Position numbers and translations under genes: made by a program
Part shown: positions 25,940-34,930 of the stretch, one piece after another
Numbering within the stretch: position 1 is the stretch's first letter
Layout: every line of letters starts with the position of its first letter
Assembly (NCBI RefSeq): GCF_009767585.1
Contig: NZ_WSNW01000001.1
Span: forward strand, 434,001-498,000
Length of the DNA stretch: 64,000 nt
From: Coprobacillus cateniformis
GTDB taxonomy: Bacteria; Bacillota_I; Bacilli_A; Erysipelotrichales; Coprobacillaceae
Direction of reading: 5' to 3'
Notes under the pieces: model-generated
What the model saw: the letters and a program-made list of their open reading frames with translations, nothing else
Databases searched by the model: none
Told to the model about the DNA's origin: nothing

Positions 25940-26609
25940 TTGTATCACTCACAATCTCGCCATCACTAATCGTAATTATACGCTCTGCTTGTGATGCAAT
26001 CATTTCATCATGAGTCACCAGTATGAGAGTTTGTTTATATCGTCTTTGTGATAACTTTAAAAGAGTCACAACTTCTTGAGAACTCTTAGCATCTAGATTA
26101 CCAGTAGGCTCATCAGCTAAAATAATTGCTGGCTTCATAGCTAACGCTCTTGCTATAGCAACTCTTTGTTGTTGACCACCAGAAAGTTCCCTTACAAATG
26201 CTGTCTCCTTTTCCTTTAAATCCAAGAACTCTAAAAGTTCATCAATATATTCTTTATCTTCCTTCAAATGATCTAGATGAATAGGAAGAACAATATTCTC
26301 AAGAACATTCAAACTAGAAATAAGATTATAAAATTGAAAAACAAAACCCATCCTTCTTCGACGATAACGTGATAATTGATCATCACTCATATCATAAAGA
26401 GAATTTCCTTCTAATAGGACAGTCCCTTGCTGTGGTTTGGTAAGTCCACCCATGACGTGTAGTAGAGTTGATTTGCCGCTCCCACTCTTACCAATAATAG
26501 CTACAAAACTGCCTTCATCAATTGTCAGATGAATATGATTGATTGCATTCACTTTATTTTCATCATAACCATAACTTTTCCTTACATCTTTCAGTTCTAA
26601 AAGTATCAT
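25929..26609 (-). CDS. ABC transporter ATP-binding protein (LolD/MacB type)
   Basis: 226 residues. Walker A G-K-S-G-S-G-K-S-T near 39-47, Q-loop F-V-F-Q-F-Y-N-L, signature L-S-G-G-Q-Q-Q-R, Walker B I-I-L-A-D-E-P-T-G-N-L-D. The N-L-D and Q-F-Y-N-L forms are typical of ATPases paired with FtsX-type permeases. A GGGAGAT site precedes the start. It overlaps the permease gene, so the subunits are co-translated. Confidence 0.93.
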   Translation of the reverse strand: MILLELKDVRKSYGYDENKVNAINHIHLTIDEGSFVAIIGKSGSGKSTLLHVMGGLTKPQQGTVLLEGNSLYDMSDDQLSRYRRRRMGFVFQFYNLISSLNVLENIVLPIHLDHLKEDKEYIDELLEFLDLKEKETAFVRELSGGQQQRVAIARALAMKPAIILADEPTGNLDAKSSQEVVTLLKLSQRRYKQTLILVTHDEMIASQAERIITISDGEIVSDTNEK

Positions 26610-26647
26610 ATATCTCCCTCCTCACTTATAAGTATACAGATGTATTC

Positions 26648-27676
26648 TTACTCGTTCGTGACTGTATATTTGCTTTTTGTACTTTTATGTGGAAGTGTTA
26701 TCAAAAATAATGCACCATGATGATTTATCGCATCAATGGTTCCATGATGAGCATCAATAACCCCCTTTGTAATAGATAAACCAATCCCAATACTCTTGTT
26801 GTTTTTTTGATATTGTTGATGAGAAAAGCGCTCAAAAATATATGGGAGTTCTTCTTCTACAAAACCTTTTCCATAATCCTGAATAGAAATTTGAAGATAT
26901 GTATGATGATTTTGACAAGTGATTTCAACAGAGGAATGTTGTTTTTGTTCTATACAATTTTTAATGATATTTTCAAATGCTTCACTCATCCATTGGAAAT
27001 CACAGTATATAATTTCATTTTGATGTAATTGAATATGAACATCATTTTCTTCTAACAAAGGTTGAAGATTTCTTTCAACTTCATGAACAATTTCATCAAT
27101 TGTAAACTCCTGAAAATGATATATGATACTATGTGATTCTATTTGAGCCAAATGAAGCAATGATTCAATAAAATATTGAATCTTCTGAGTTTGGAAGATT
27201 AATTGTTCAATTAAACGATGTTCTTCACCATGAGTCATTTCAAGCAAAATATCTTCTTTTAAAAGCATTGCTGTTAATGGCGTTTTGATTTGATGAGAAA
27301 TATCTTCAATATAATCCTTTAAATCTTCCTGTTCTTGTGAAAGTTTCTCCAACATTGATTTCATGCGAATATCAAGCATATGCAAATGATTTGATAAAAC
27401 TGCAATATAACTTTCGCCATCTATCACTGGAATATTTTGGTTTGACTGATCAATAATTGTCTCACACATCTCTATCAAGGTTAAAAGTGATTTTTTTAAA
27501 TGATTAATATAAACAGTATGTGTTATCAAACCTAAAAATGAAAATACAATAATAGCTAAGTAAAAATATAGACTCTGTAAATACCAGCCTAATAAACTTA
27601 TGACAATGCATAGAAAAAAGAAAAGAAAAGCACTTAATGAATAAAGCGTTTGACTTTTTCTTAAATGTTTTTCCAT
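26648..27676 (-). CDS. Sensor histidine kinase of exporter module
   Basis: 342 residues. Two membrane segments (~13-32 and ~36-54) are joined by only a few residues, so there is no sensor domain outside the cell; this is the intramembrane-sensing type in which the exporter itself senses the ligand. Next come a short linker, HisKA with the phosphoacceptor in D-I-S-H-Q-I-K-T-P-L near 132, and an ATPase domain with the N box (F-E-N-I-I-K-N-C) and G-x-G boxes. The start overlaps the regulator gene by 16 bases. Topology and context suggest control of the adjacent ABC exporter. Confidence 0.9.
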   Translation of the reverse strand: MEKHLRKSQTLYSLSAFLFFFLCIVISLLGWYLQSLYFYLAIIVFSFLGLITHTVYINHLKKSLLTLIEMCETIIDQSNQNIPVIDGESYIAVLSNHLHMLDIRMKSMLEKLSQEQEDLKDYIEDISHQIKTPLTAMLLKEDILLEMTHGEEHRLIEQLIFQTQKIQYFIESLLHLAQIESHSIIYHFQEFTIDEIVHEVERNLQPLLEENDVHIQLHQNEIIYCDFQWMSEAFENIIKNCIEQKQHSSVEITCQNHHTYLQISIQDYGKGFVEEELPYIFERFSHQQYQKNNKSIGIGLSITKGVIDAHHGTIDAINHHGALFLITLPHKSTKSKYTVTNE

Positions 27677-28323
27677 CTATAACCAATCCCCCTCACTGTT
27701 TCAATATATTCCTGCTGCTGATATTGTCCAAGCTTTTCCCTTAATCTTTTCATATGTACAGAAACAGTATTATCTTCAATATAATTCCCAGTTTTTTCTT
27801 CAATGAATTCTATCATTCTCTCACGAGTAATCACCATTCCTTGATTTTGAACAATTAAAAATAAAATCTCATATCCTATAGCACTTAAAACAATTTCCTG
27901 ATTATTTTTCATAACACGATATTTTCTTATATCAATACTTAAATCATTTGTCTGAATAATATCATGATTGTGTTCAATTCTTCTCATAATGCAATTCAAC
28001 CTCGCAAGTAATTCATTTGCTCGAAACGGTTTTGTAATATAATCATCGCCACCAGCATTTAATGCTTCAACAATCGTTTGTTCATCATCTTTTGCTGTTA
28101 AAAAAAGAATTGGTATTTGTGATTGTTGTCTCATCTGTTGACATAAAGTAATCCCATTTCCATCTGGTAACTGAATATCTATAATCATAACATCTATATG
28201 ACTCTTATCTAACAACAATGCTTCCTTCATATGATATGCCTGTTGAACTTGATATCCTTTCATGCATAATAACTCTTTTAATGTTTCTTGAATTGCTATA
28301 TCATCTTCTACAATTAAAATCAT
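27661..28323 (-). CDS. OmpR-family response regulator
   Basis: 220 residues. The receiver domain carries the acidic pair E-D-D at 6-8, phosphoacceptor Asp49 in M-I-I-D-I-Q-L-P-D, and Lys in Y-I-T-K-P-F. The C-terminal winged helix (~125-220) ends V-R-G-I-G-Y-R-W. It heads the four-gene operon regulator, kinase, ATPase, permease. Confidence 0.93.
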   Translation of the reverse strand: MILIVEDDIAIQETLKELLCMKGYQVQQAYHMKEALLLDKSHIDVMIIDIQLPDGNGITLCQQMRQQSQIPILFLTAKDDEQTIVEALNAGGDDYITKPFRANELLARLNCIMRRIEHNHDIIQTNDLSIDIRKYRVMKNNQEIVLSAIGYEILFLIVQNQGMVITRERMIEFIEEKTGNYIEDNTVSVHMKRLREKLGQYQQQEYIETVRGIGYRWKNI

Positions 28324-28420
28324 TTTATCAACCCCATTCTTATTTATTGTATCATAAATTAAAAGACAAAGAAAAAAGCTTTTATAAAGCTTATTGATTC
28401 TTTCTTGATAAACATTGAAA

Positions 28421-28446
28421 AAGAATCTATTTAAGATTCTTTTTCA
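28421..28446. terminator. Terminator at end of GNAT gene
   Basis: AAAAAGAATC pairs with GATTCTTTTT over a short loop, overlapping the GNAT stop codon. The T run follows on both strands. Confidence 0.7.
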
Positions 28447-28879
28447 TACATATACAAATATTATCACCTTTAAATACTCCATAATTTTCTACAAGATCAT
28501 AACCACATTTTTGATACATTAAGATATTATCTTGCATATCTTTACCTGTTTCTAATTCCGCTATGACAAAACCTTCAGAAACAGCCTTCTTTTCTAATCT
28601 ATTAAGAATCTTTGTTGCAATTCCCTGCCTGCGATATCTTTCATTAACATACATTCTTTTGATTTCAACAGTTTGATGATCTATAACTTTATAACATCCA
28701 CATCCAACAGGTTTCTTATTATCATAACAAATGAGTGCATATGCCATTTGAGAAAGATTATGAAGTTCTTGATATCCCTCTGCAATTTGTTGACCCCATT
28801 TTCCCACAAAAAAAGCATCCAATTCCTTCACCAATTGAAGAAGGTCAGAATGATTTGTTGGAACCTCACGTATTTCCAT
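28427..28879 (-). CDS. GNAT family N-acetyltransferase
   Basis: 150 residues from ATG 28879, behind GAGGTG; an in-frame TTG 6 bases upstream is too close to that site. Central motif A is Y-R-R-Q-G-I-A-T-K-I-L near 93-103, preceded by E-I-K-R-M-Y-V, with M-Y-Q-K-C-G-Y near the C-terminus. The substrate is unknown. Monocistronic. Confidence 0.88.
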   Translation of the reverse strand: MEIREVPTNHSDLLQLVKELDAFFVGKWGQQIAEGYQELHNLSQMAYALICYDNKKPVGCGCYKVIDHQTVEIKRMYVNERYRRQGIATKILNRLEKKAVSEGFVIAELETGKDMQDNILMYQKCGYDLVENYGVFKGDNICICMKKNLK

Positions 28880-28911
28880 AAACAATCACCTCTTGGATGC
28901 ATTATAACATT

Positions 28912-29667
28912 TTAAAGACTATAAACCCATAGATTTCTAATCTGACTATAAAGTTCTTGAAAAGTATAACCTTTCTGACTTTTTATAGGACTATTGGGGT
29001 CATTGACATAAATAAGTCCATCTTTATACTCTCTTAAAACTATAAAATGTCCTTCACTTGTAAAAATACCTTTCCTTACACTACAAATAATTGGTTGTCC
29101 CTGTTTCAAAGCCTCTGCAATTGCATTTTCATCTAATGATAATTCTTGAACTTTCACACCAAAGTGACTAGCACCTTCATTCATCAAAGCCCAAGTAGTT
29201 CCAGCTTGAGAATAATAACCTTTTTGATAAGCATATTGAGCTATGTAATAAGGATTATATTGTGGATTTTGTTTTAAATAACTCACAACCATTGATAAAC
29301 ATGTTGGCCCACATCCATTAATCCCCATCATCTCATCACCATACATTTTATAACCCCATCTTTTATCCCATTGGAGTAATAATGGGATTTCTCGATCTTT
29401 CAAATCATTTTCAAGACTCATAGAAAGATTCTTTTGATGCTCTTGAGGATATGCAGAAACAAAAGGAATTGTTTCTTTATTGTGCATGGCTAATTTTAAA
29501 AGTGATGTTGGATAATCATCTTGGTTTTTTATAATATCCTGCCATTCCTGAGATTGATCATATTGAGCATCAACTTGAATGTGTTCATTAAGAACAAAAT
29601 GATCAATAACTAATATGAGAATTGGTATCACAATAACGGCTATAAAAACAATAATCTTTTTTCTCAT
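28912..29667 (-). CDS. Membrane-anchored C39-like cysteine peptidase
   Basis: 251 residues. An N-terminal membrane anchor or signal (~4-22) leads to a C39-like (Peptidase_C39_2) domain. The catalytic Cys is in N-G-C-G-P-T-C-L-S near 145, His in G-H-F-I-V-L near 215, and the Asp/Asn in V-N-D-P-N-S follows. These papain-fold proteins act outside the cell on peptides or wall components. It follows the VanRS-like genes by ~70 bp on the same strand with no clear terminator between, so it is a plausible target of that system. Confidence 0.85.
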   Translation of the reverse strand: MRKKIIVFIAVIVIPILILVIDHFVLNEHIQVDAQYDQSQEWQDIIKNQDDYPTSLLKLAMHNKETIPFVSAYPQEHQKNLSMSLENDLKDREIPLLLQWDKRWGYKMYGDEMMGINGCGPTCLSMVVSYLKQNPQYNPYYIAQYAYQKGYYSQAGTTWALMNEGASHFGVKVQELSLDENAIAEALKQGQPIICSVRKGIFTSEGHFIVLREYKDGLIYVNDPNSPIKSQKGYTFQELYSQIRNLWVYSL

Positions 29668-29738
29668 TATGATTCCTCCTCAATCAAAAGTATAGAGGAA
29701 AGAATGAGAGAATTGTTTAAAATAATCTTAAGATTTTC

Positions 29739-30839
29739 TTAAAGTGCCTTGGTATGTGGAATAAAAACTTCAAACGTTGTCACATGATCATAACTTTTAG
29801 CCTTAATAATTCCCTGATGCTGTTCAACAATTAATTTTGCAATAGAAAGTCCTAAACCTGAACCTCCTGTACTTGAAGAGCGGGCAGTATCCAAACGATA
29901 AAACTGCTCAAAAATAACATTAAGTTTATCTTTTGGAATTGTTTGCCCTATATTTCGAAATAAGATATGCGTATAAACATTATCTTCTGTTGCTTCAATA
30001 GTTATAGTTGTTTTCTCATCCCCATAATAAAAAGCATTCTTTAAAATATTATTAAAGACCCTTGCAATCTTTTGAGAGTCAGCATAAATTATCATATCTT
30101 CTGGAACTTGTATAACAATCTCCTGTTGTTTTTGACTCATAATAGGATAAAACTCCTCTTTCATTTGTTCCAATAAATAACTTAAGGATACTTCTTCCTT
30201 ATGTAAAGGACTATAAGATTGATTCAATTTTGCTATATCAAAGAATTCATTAATTAGTTTTTCTAGACGATAAGCTTTCTCTAAAGTCATATGCGTATAT
30301 TTATGACGTAATTCTTCTGGTAAATCTTCTGTTTCTTCTAATAAACATAAATATCCAATAACAGATGCTAGTGGCGTTTTGATATCATGGGCAAGATAAG
30401 CAATCATATCAACCTTATGTTGTGCTTCCTTAATAGCCTTCTTCTCATTTTCAATACTTTCTCTTTTTAACTCATTAAAATCATCTTCAAGTTCTTGTAA
30501 GGATTCATCCAACACAATTCTTTGATCATCTTTTTGAAACAAGATTTTCATCTGTGAAAAAACATGAGAAATCTTTTGAATAGAATAAACCTCAACAATT
30601 AAAGAATTCAATAACAAAACAACTAAAATTGTAATAAATACAAAAGCTGTTTGATTTCGTAATATAAATGATGCAAAATCCCAACCAAAAACATCTTGAA
30701 TAAAATTAATAACTGCACCATTATAGAAATTATCTACAAAAAAATAAAACAATAACATAATAACAATAGATATCAAGGCAATCATGAAATGCTTTTTTAA
30801 AATTTCAGTTTGAAATCTTCTTGTATAATCTTTACCCAA
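29739..30839 (-). CDS. VanS-like sensor histidine kinase
   Basis: 366 residues starting at TTG 30839 inside the end of the regulator gene. Two membrane segments (~18-36 and ~62-82) flank a ~25-residue outer loop. HisKA has L-A-H-D-I-K-T-P-L with His near 150, followed by K-A-Y-R-L-E-K-L-I, which is very close to enterococcal VanS. The ATPase domain has F-N-N-I-L-K-N-A and G-G-S-G-L-G-L. VanS senses glycopeptides or wall stress in resistance operons, but no vanH/A/X-like gene lies in this window, so the signal here is open. Confidence 0.88.
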   Translation of the reverse strand: MGKDYTRRFQTEILKKHFMIALISIVIMLLFYFFVDNFYNGAVINFIQDVFGWDFASFILRNQTAFVFITILVVLLLNSLIVEVYSIQKISHVFSQMKILFQKDDQRIVLDESLQELEDDFNELKRESIENEKKAIKEAQHKVDMIAYLAHDIKTPLASVIGYLCLLEETEDLPEELRHKYTHMTLEKAYRLEKLINEFFDIAKLNQSYSPLHKEEVSLSYLLEQMKEEFYPIMSQKQQEIVIQVPEDMIIYADSQKIARVFNNILKNAFYYGDEKTTITIEATEDNVYTHILFRNIGQTIPKDKLNVIFEQFYRLDTARSSSTGGSGLGLSIAKLIVEQHQGIIKAKSYDHVTTFEVFIPHTKAL

Positions 30840-31512
30840 TTTTATAACCTACTCCCCATACAGTTTGAATATATTTAGGATTTTCTGCTGAATCATCCAT
30901 CTTTTCTCTTAAATGACGAATATGTACCATAATAGAACTGCTAGAATTTGTATAATACTTTTCACCCCAAAGTTCCTGAAAAATCTGATCAACAGTTACA
31001 ACTTTGCCTTTATGTTTACATAGTAACCAAAGAATTGAAAATTCTGTTGGTGTTAAAGAAAGTGTTTGATTATTTAAAATACATTGGTGATTATCTTGAT
31101 CAATTGTTAAAGCACCAATTGTCACCATATTCTTTTCTTCTTTTGGAGTCATCGTTTTATAACGACGTAACTGTGCTTTTACACGTGCCATTAATTCCAA
31201 AGGACGAAATGGTTTTGTCACATAATCATCTGCCCCAATTGTTAAACCCGTAATCTTGTCAATCTCAGTTTCTTTAGCAGTCAGCATAATAATTGGAAAA
31301 TTATAATTTTCTCTTATTGTCTGACAGATTTCTAATCCACTAATATCCGGTAACATAATATCTAAAATAGCCAAATCGATATCTTGTACATCAACACATT
31401 GCAATGCCTCATTTCCAGTATAGAACTTATAAACTTCAAAACCATCATTTTTTAAATATAATTCAACTAAATCAGCAATCTCTTTTTCATCGTCAACAAC
31501 TAATACTTTCAT
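30832..31512 (-). CDS. VanR-like OmpR-family response regulator
   Basis: 226 residues. Receiver with D-D at 7-8, phosphoacceptor Asp51 in A-I-L-D-I-M-L-P-D and Lys in Y-V-T-K-P-F-R. DNA-binding winged helix with L-T-P-T-E-F-S-I-L-W-L-L and ending V-W-G-V-G-Y-K-I-G. It is closest in pattern to VanR-type regulators and is followed by an overlapping VanS-like kinase. TATAAT is present upstream on the minus strand. Confidence 0.9.
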   Translation of the reverse strand: MKVLVVDDEKEIADLVELYLKNDGFEVYKFYTGNEALQCVDVQDIDLAILDIMLPDISGLEICQTIRENYNFPIIMLTAKETEIDKITGLTIGADDYVTKPFRPLELMARVKAQLRRYKTMTPKEEKNMVTIGALTIDQDNHQCILNNQTLSLTPTEFSILWLLCKHKGKVVTVDQIFQELWGEKYYTNSSSSIMVHIRHLREKMDDSAENPKYIQTVWGVGYKIG

Positions 31513-31576
31513 GTATTCACCCCATTTTTCTACATTATACTACATTATTTATGTGAATTCTTTAAGAAACTCTTAA

Positions 31577-31606
31577 GAAAAAAAGGATTTGTTACATCAA
31601 ATCCTT
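31577..31606 (-). terminator. Terminator at end of Cof-type phosphatase gene
   Basis: On the minus strand AAGGATTTG pairs with CAAATCCTT, followed by a T7 run. The stem overlaps the stop codon. Confidence 0.8.
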
Positions 31607-32455
31607 AAAAATAATATCTATAACTTCAGCAAAGCCATCATCTTCACAATCTGCAACAATCTGATAAGCTAAATTTTGAATTTCTAAATCGGCATTAGCA
31701 GGTGCAAAAGCATAAGGAAAATGTTGAAACATCGTTAAATCATTCATACCATCTCCTATGACAACAATTTCATCTTTTGATAAATTTTTAAGCTTAGCAA
31801 CTTTTTCAAGAATAAGTCCTTTTTGAGCATTTTGATCTGTCACTTCAACATTATCAGAAAAAGATGATAAATATGAAATCATTGGGACAAATTGAAGTTT
31901 TTCTTTAGCAGGAGCAATTTCACTTGCATCCAATGAAAAGGCCTCAACTTTAATAATTTCAAAATCTTGTTTTAAAAAGTCATCAACATTTCCAATTGCC
32001 TGCAAAAAGTTACAAGTTGAATTTTCAAACTTACCACCCTTGTCATATTCACCATAAGGTTGATGAAAAAAATTGACGCATCTTTGAACAAATAAATCTC
32101 GCACTCTTTGTGGCTCTGTCGCATAAAAACCTTTTGTTGTAAAAACCATATAAGGGATTGATGCATCGTCAAATATTTTGACAACATCTTTATAAATTGT
32201 TTTCTGCATATAACATTCCATCAAGATATTGCCTTTTACATCCACATACTGTGCACCATTACCTAAGATAGCCTCACACTCAATTCCTAATTCATGAATA
32301 ATTTGATAGACACCATTATAATCTCTACCTGATGCTATAGCAAACTCTATATTATGCTCAGATAATCTCTGTATTGCATTTCTATTAGGGATGCTGACCC
32401 CCTTTGATTTTCCAAGTAATGTTCCATCCATATCACTAACAACTAATTTAATCAT
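31592..32455 (-). CDS. Cof-type HAD hydrolase
   Basis: 287 residues. HAD motif I is D-M-D-G-T-L-L with Asp8 and Asp10. Motif II is A-S-G-R-D-Y, and the C-terminal motif is G-D-G-M-N-D-L-T-M near 235. The C2B cap between ~85 and 190 places it in the Cof/YidA sugar-phosphate phosphatase branch. It is cytosolic and probably dephosphorylates a sugar phosphate or nucleotide; the precise substrate is unknown. Monocistronic, divergent from Hsp20. Confidence 0.9.
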   Translation of the reverse strand: MIKLVVSDMDGTLLGKSKGVSIPNRNAIQRLSEHNIEFAIASGRDYNGVYQIIHELGIECEAILGNGAQYVDVKGNILMECYMQKTIYKDVVKIFDDASIPYMVFTTKGFYATEPQRVRDLFVQRCVNFFHQPYGEYDKGGKFENSTCNFLQAIGNVDDFLKQDFEIIKVEAFSLDASEIAPAKEKLQFVPMISYLSSFSDNVEVTDQNAQKGLILEKVAKLKNLSKDEIVVIGDGMNDLTMFQHFPYAFAPANADLEIQNLAYQIVADCEDDGFAEVIDIIFKDLM

Positions 32456-32533
32456 TGTCTACCTCCTATTTTTATTAGCATATCATAATTTTTTAATCTC
32501 TTTAAAAATTTACTTAAATTGAAATTTTATTTT

Positions 32534-32560
32534 TTAGCACTCTTATATTGACAGTGCTAA
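32534..32560 (+). promoter_or_regulatory. CIRCE element (HrcA operator)
   Basis: TTAGCACTC-N9-CAGTGCTAA differs from the consensus by one base in the right arm. It overlaps the -35 box of the Hsp20 promoter, so HrcA would block transcription until heat or misfolding releases it. Confidence 0.9.
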
Positions 32561-32575
32561 AAATAGTGATATAAT
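32548..32575 (+). promoter_or_regulatory. Sigma-A promoter of hsp20
   Basis: TTGACA (32548-32553), 16-bp spacer, TATAAT (32570-32575). Confidence 0.9.
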
Positions 32576-32585
32576 ATAAGTGTAG

Positions 32586-32637
32586 TTAGGGAAGGTCCCT
32601 AATGAGGTAGTTAATTTCATTTTCAGTTATACTGAAA
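32586..32637 (+). promoter_or_regulatory. Two hairpins in hsp20 5' leader
   Basis: TTAGGGA-AGG-TCCCTAA (32586-32602) and TTTCAGT-TAT-ACTGAAA (32621-32637) are perfect 7-bp stems with 3-nt loops in a ~100-nt untranslated leader. Neither covers the ribosome site, so mRNA stabilisation is likelier than direct thermosensing. Confidence 0.55.
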
Positions 32638-32679
32638 TCTAATTGTTAAAGAAATAAAAAAAGAAAGAGGCGATGTTTT

Positions 32680-33087
32680 ATGAAATTCCTACCTGCATTT
32701 AATGATATGTTTGATGATTTATTCCATGATCCATTTGATTATTCTTCAGTTGACAGTATGCGTACAGATATTGTTGAAAAGGATGATCAATATATGTTGA
32801 ATATGGAACTTCCTGGTTATAAAAAGGAAGATATTCAACTTGAATTAAAAGATGGATATTTAATGATTAATGCAACAAAGAACTATAATAATGAAGAAAA
32901 AGATAATGATGGTCATGTCATTAGACGTGAACGTTATAGTGGAAGTTGCAGTCGTAATTTCTATGTTGGTGACAAGATTAAAGAAGAAGATATTCAAGCT
33001 TCATTTGATAATGGAGAATTGAAAATTGCTCTTCCAAAAGATACAACTCCACAAATTGAAGATAAAAAATTTATTCCTATTCAATAG
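32680..33087 (+). CDS. Hsp20 / alpha-crystallin small heat shock protein
   Basis: 135 residues with an AAAGAGG site. A short N-terminal arm (P-A-F-N-D-M-F-D-D) precedes the alpha-crystallin domain (~28-125), with M-N-M-E-L-P-G-Y-K-K-E-D-I, G-E-L-K-I-A-L-P-K and a C-terminal I-P-I. It is an ATP-independent chaperone that forms oligomers and holds unfolding proteins. HrcA/CIRCE control is visible upstream. Confidence 0.95.
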   Translation: MKFLPAFNDMFDDLFHDPFDYSSVDSMRTDIVEKDDQYMLNMELPGYKKEDIQLELKDGYLMINATKNYNNEEKDNDGHVIRRERYSGSCSRNFYVGDKIKEEDIQASFDNGELKIALPKDTTPQIEDKKFIPIQ

Positions 33088-33094
33088 GAGAAAA

Positions 33095-33125
33095 GGTCAG
33101 TTGACTTTGAAGTCAACTGGCTTTT
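33095..33125 (+). terminator. Terminator of hsp20
   Basis: GTCAGTTGAC pairs with GTCAACTGGC (one G-T wobble) and is followed by T5. Confidence 0.85.
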
Positions 33126-33251
33126 TCATATATTTTTTTCTTGTTAGCTTCGTCATAATAAAATGAACCACCATTATTTATATATCCAAACAATGGGGTT
33201 CATTTCACAAAAATAGTTTTATTTTTGTCAAAAATATGAATAGAAGTTCAA

Positions 33252-34649
33252 TTAATCAATTTTTTCAGATTGTTTATTTTGATATTTTTCATAAGCGATT
33301 AAGAATGGTGCATAAATGACAACACAAACGACAATAGCTATGAGTTGTGAGATAGCTCCCATGATATTTCCACCAGTTGCTAAAAATCCCATTAATAATG
33401 GTGGCATTGTCCAAGGAACTTCTAGAACAACTTTTGGACAGAATCCAACAACAGTTAAGAAATAACCAATTGTTAAAGATAGACATGGGGCTAAAATAAA
33501 GGGTATTCCTAAAATAGGATTTAAGACAATTGGCATACCAAATGTCACTGTTTCATTAATATTGAATAAACCTGGAACAACTGATAATGTCGCAATAGCA
33601 CGATTATCTTCACGTTTACCAAAAATAAATATAGCAATAACAAGAGATAATGTTAATCCTGAGCCACCCCATTTTCCAAACATCTCTAACATTGTTAAAT
33701 TGAGAATATTTGGAATATCTTGTTGCCCACTATATGTGGCAGAAGTATAAGCAGCAGTATTAGCATATAACAATGATCTAAAGATAGATTGATTAATCGC
33801 TTCTACCATGTTATTGCCATGAATACCAACTAACCAAAATAATGAAATAATTACAAATAACAACAAAACAGCAAGTAAATTATTCCCAATAATATTTCCA
33901 AGTGGATCCTGTACTAACTGAAAGATAACATCATTGACATAATGACCAGAAACACTTTGAATGATAAATCCTAAAGTTCCTACAATTGTGACTGTTAAAA
34001 ATGCTGGTATTAAGATTTCAAAAGATTTAGCAACACCTGGTGGGACTTGATCCGGCATCTTAATTTTCAATGCATCCATTTTTCTTAAAAATCCAAAGAT
34101 TTCTAATGCAATAATCCCAACAATTAAGGCCGTAAATAGACCAGTGGCGCCAGTATAACGAGATGAAATTCCACCAAAATCAGCAACAGTTGCCCCTTTT
34201 GGTAAAAAGTCTGAAACAACCTTTGTTGTTGAGTCTGCAAGCGTAACTGTTTGTCCAGCCATTCCATAAGTATTTGGAGTGACAACCATCCATGAAACAA
34301 ATCCTAAAACGGCACTAAAGATTCCTGATTCTCCATTCATTTCACCAATTTCTTGTGCAACAAGAATAACAATACCAATTGAAATACAAGAGATTGTTGC
34401 AAATTGAATAGCAGAGAAAATAGCATTCAATGGTTCCAACACCATAATTCCTGAAATTAATCCCCCTAAACCTTGAGGTGCTCCATTTACAACTCTGTCA
34501 TTAATAAGTACATTTGTCCACAAAACACCAATGGCTCCAGCAATAGTTGCTGGCATAAAATTTTGAAACGCATTTTTGATAGCAGACAAATATTTATTCT
34601 GTCCACACCATGCTCCAACACGTCCTAGCTTATCAGCAAAAGCATCCAT
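33252..34649 (-). CDS. PTS IIC component, lactose/cellobiose family
   Basis: 465 residues. ATG 34649 follows GGGAGGAAA; the longer frame to 34805 has no ribosome site. Ten or so membrane segments, beginning M-D-A-F-A-D-K-L and K-N-A-F-Q-N-F-M-P-A-T-I-A-G, are typical of the CelB/LicC permease that carries a beta-glucoside through the membrane. I-x-x-N-E-T-V-T-F-G-M-P-I near 350 is the substrate-binding motif of the family. No IIA or IIB gene is in this operon, so it needs partners encoded elsewhere, for example the orphan IIB at 63.4 kb. It lies downstream of the GH4 gene with a hairpin-rich gap of ~280 bp. Confidence 0.92.
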   Translation of the reverse strand: MDAFADKLGRVGAWCGQNKYLSAIKNAFQNFMPATIAGAIGVLWTNVLINDRVVNGAPQGLGGLISGIMVLEPLNAIFSAIQFATISCISIGIVILVAQEIGEMNGESGIFSAVLGFVSWMVVTPNTYGMAGQTVTLADSTTKVVSDFLPKGATVADFGGISSRYTGATGLFTALIVGIIALEIFGFLRKMDALKIKMPDQVPPGVAKSFEILIPAFLTVTIVGTLGFIIQSVSGHYVNDVIFQLVQDPLGNIIGNNLLAVLLLFVIISLFWLVGIHGNNMVEAINQSIFRSLLYANTAAYTSATYSGQQDIPNILNLTMLEMFGKWGGSGLTLSLVIAIFIFGKREDNRAIATLSVVPGLFNINETVTFGMPIVLNPILGIPFILAPCLSLTIGYFLTVVGFCPKVVLEVPWTMPPLLMGFLATGGNIMGAISQLIAIVVCVVIYAPFLIAYEKYQNKQSEKID

Positions 34650-34784
34650 ATTCTTTCCTCCCTCTTTTGAATATACTTCTATTATATGTTTTTCGACAAA
34701 TCTCTCAATATTATAAAGGACCTTAGGCACATTGTTCCCCAATTTATCATCTTCTTTTTTCAATATAAGAAACACTGTTCCATA

Positions 34785-34915
34785 AAAGAAAAAAATAGAA
34801 ATCAAAGACTTCTATTTTGGTGCTTACCCACATTTGGGTGAAAAACAAAAAGGAAGAATTAATTTCATTGACAAATTCAATGATTTTAAAACTTCCTTAT
34901 TTTTATATACCTAAT
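34785..34915 (-). terminator. Hairpin cluster between GH4 and PTS IIC genes
   Basis: Read on the minus strand: an AAGGAAG...CTTCCTT stem with T run just after the GH4 stop, a CCCA-ATGT-GGG type hairpin, and an AAATAGAA...TTCTATTT stem. The first looks like a terminator, so IIC may be expressed at a different level or from its own promoter. Confidence 0.5.
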
Positions 34916-34930
34916 ATAGAGAAAGAATTT

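Noticed and set aside
28912..31512. Vancomycin-resistance gene cluster
   Set aside because: Only the two-component pair resembles Van proteins; no D-Ala-D-Lac/Ser ligase, dehydrogenase, VanX or VanY gene is present.
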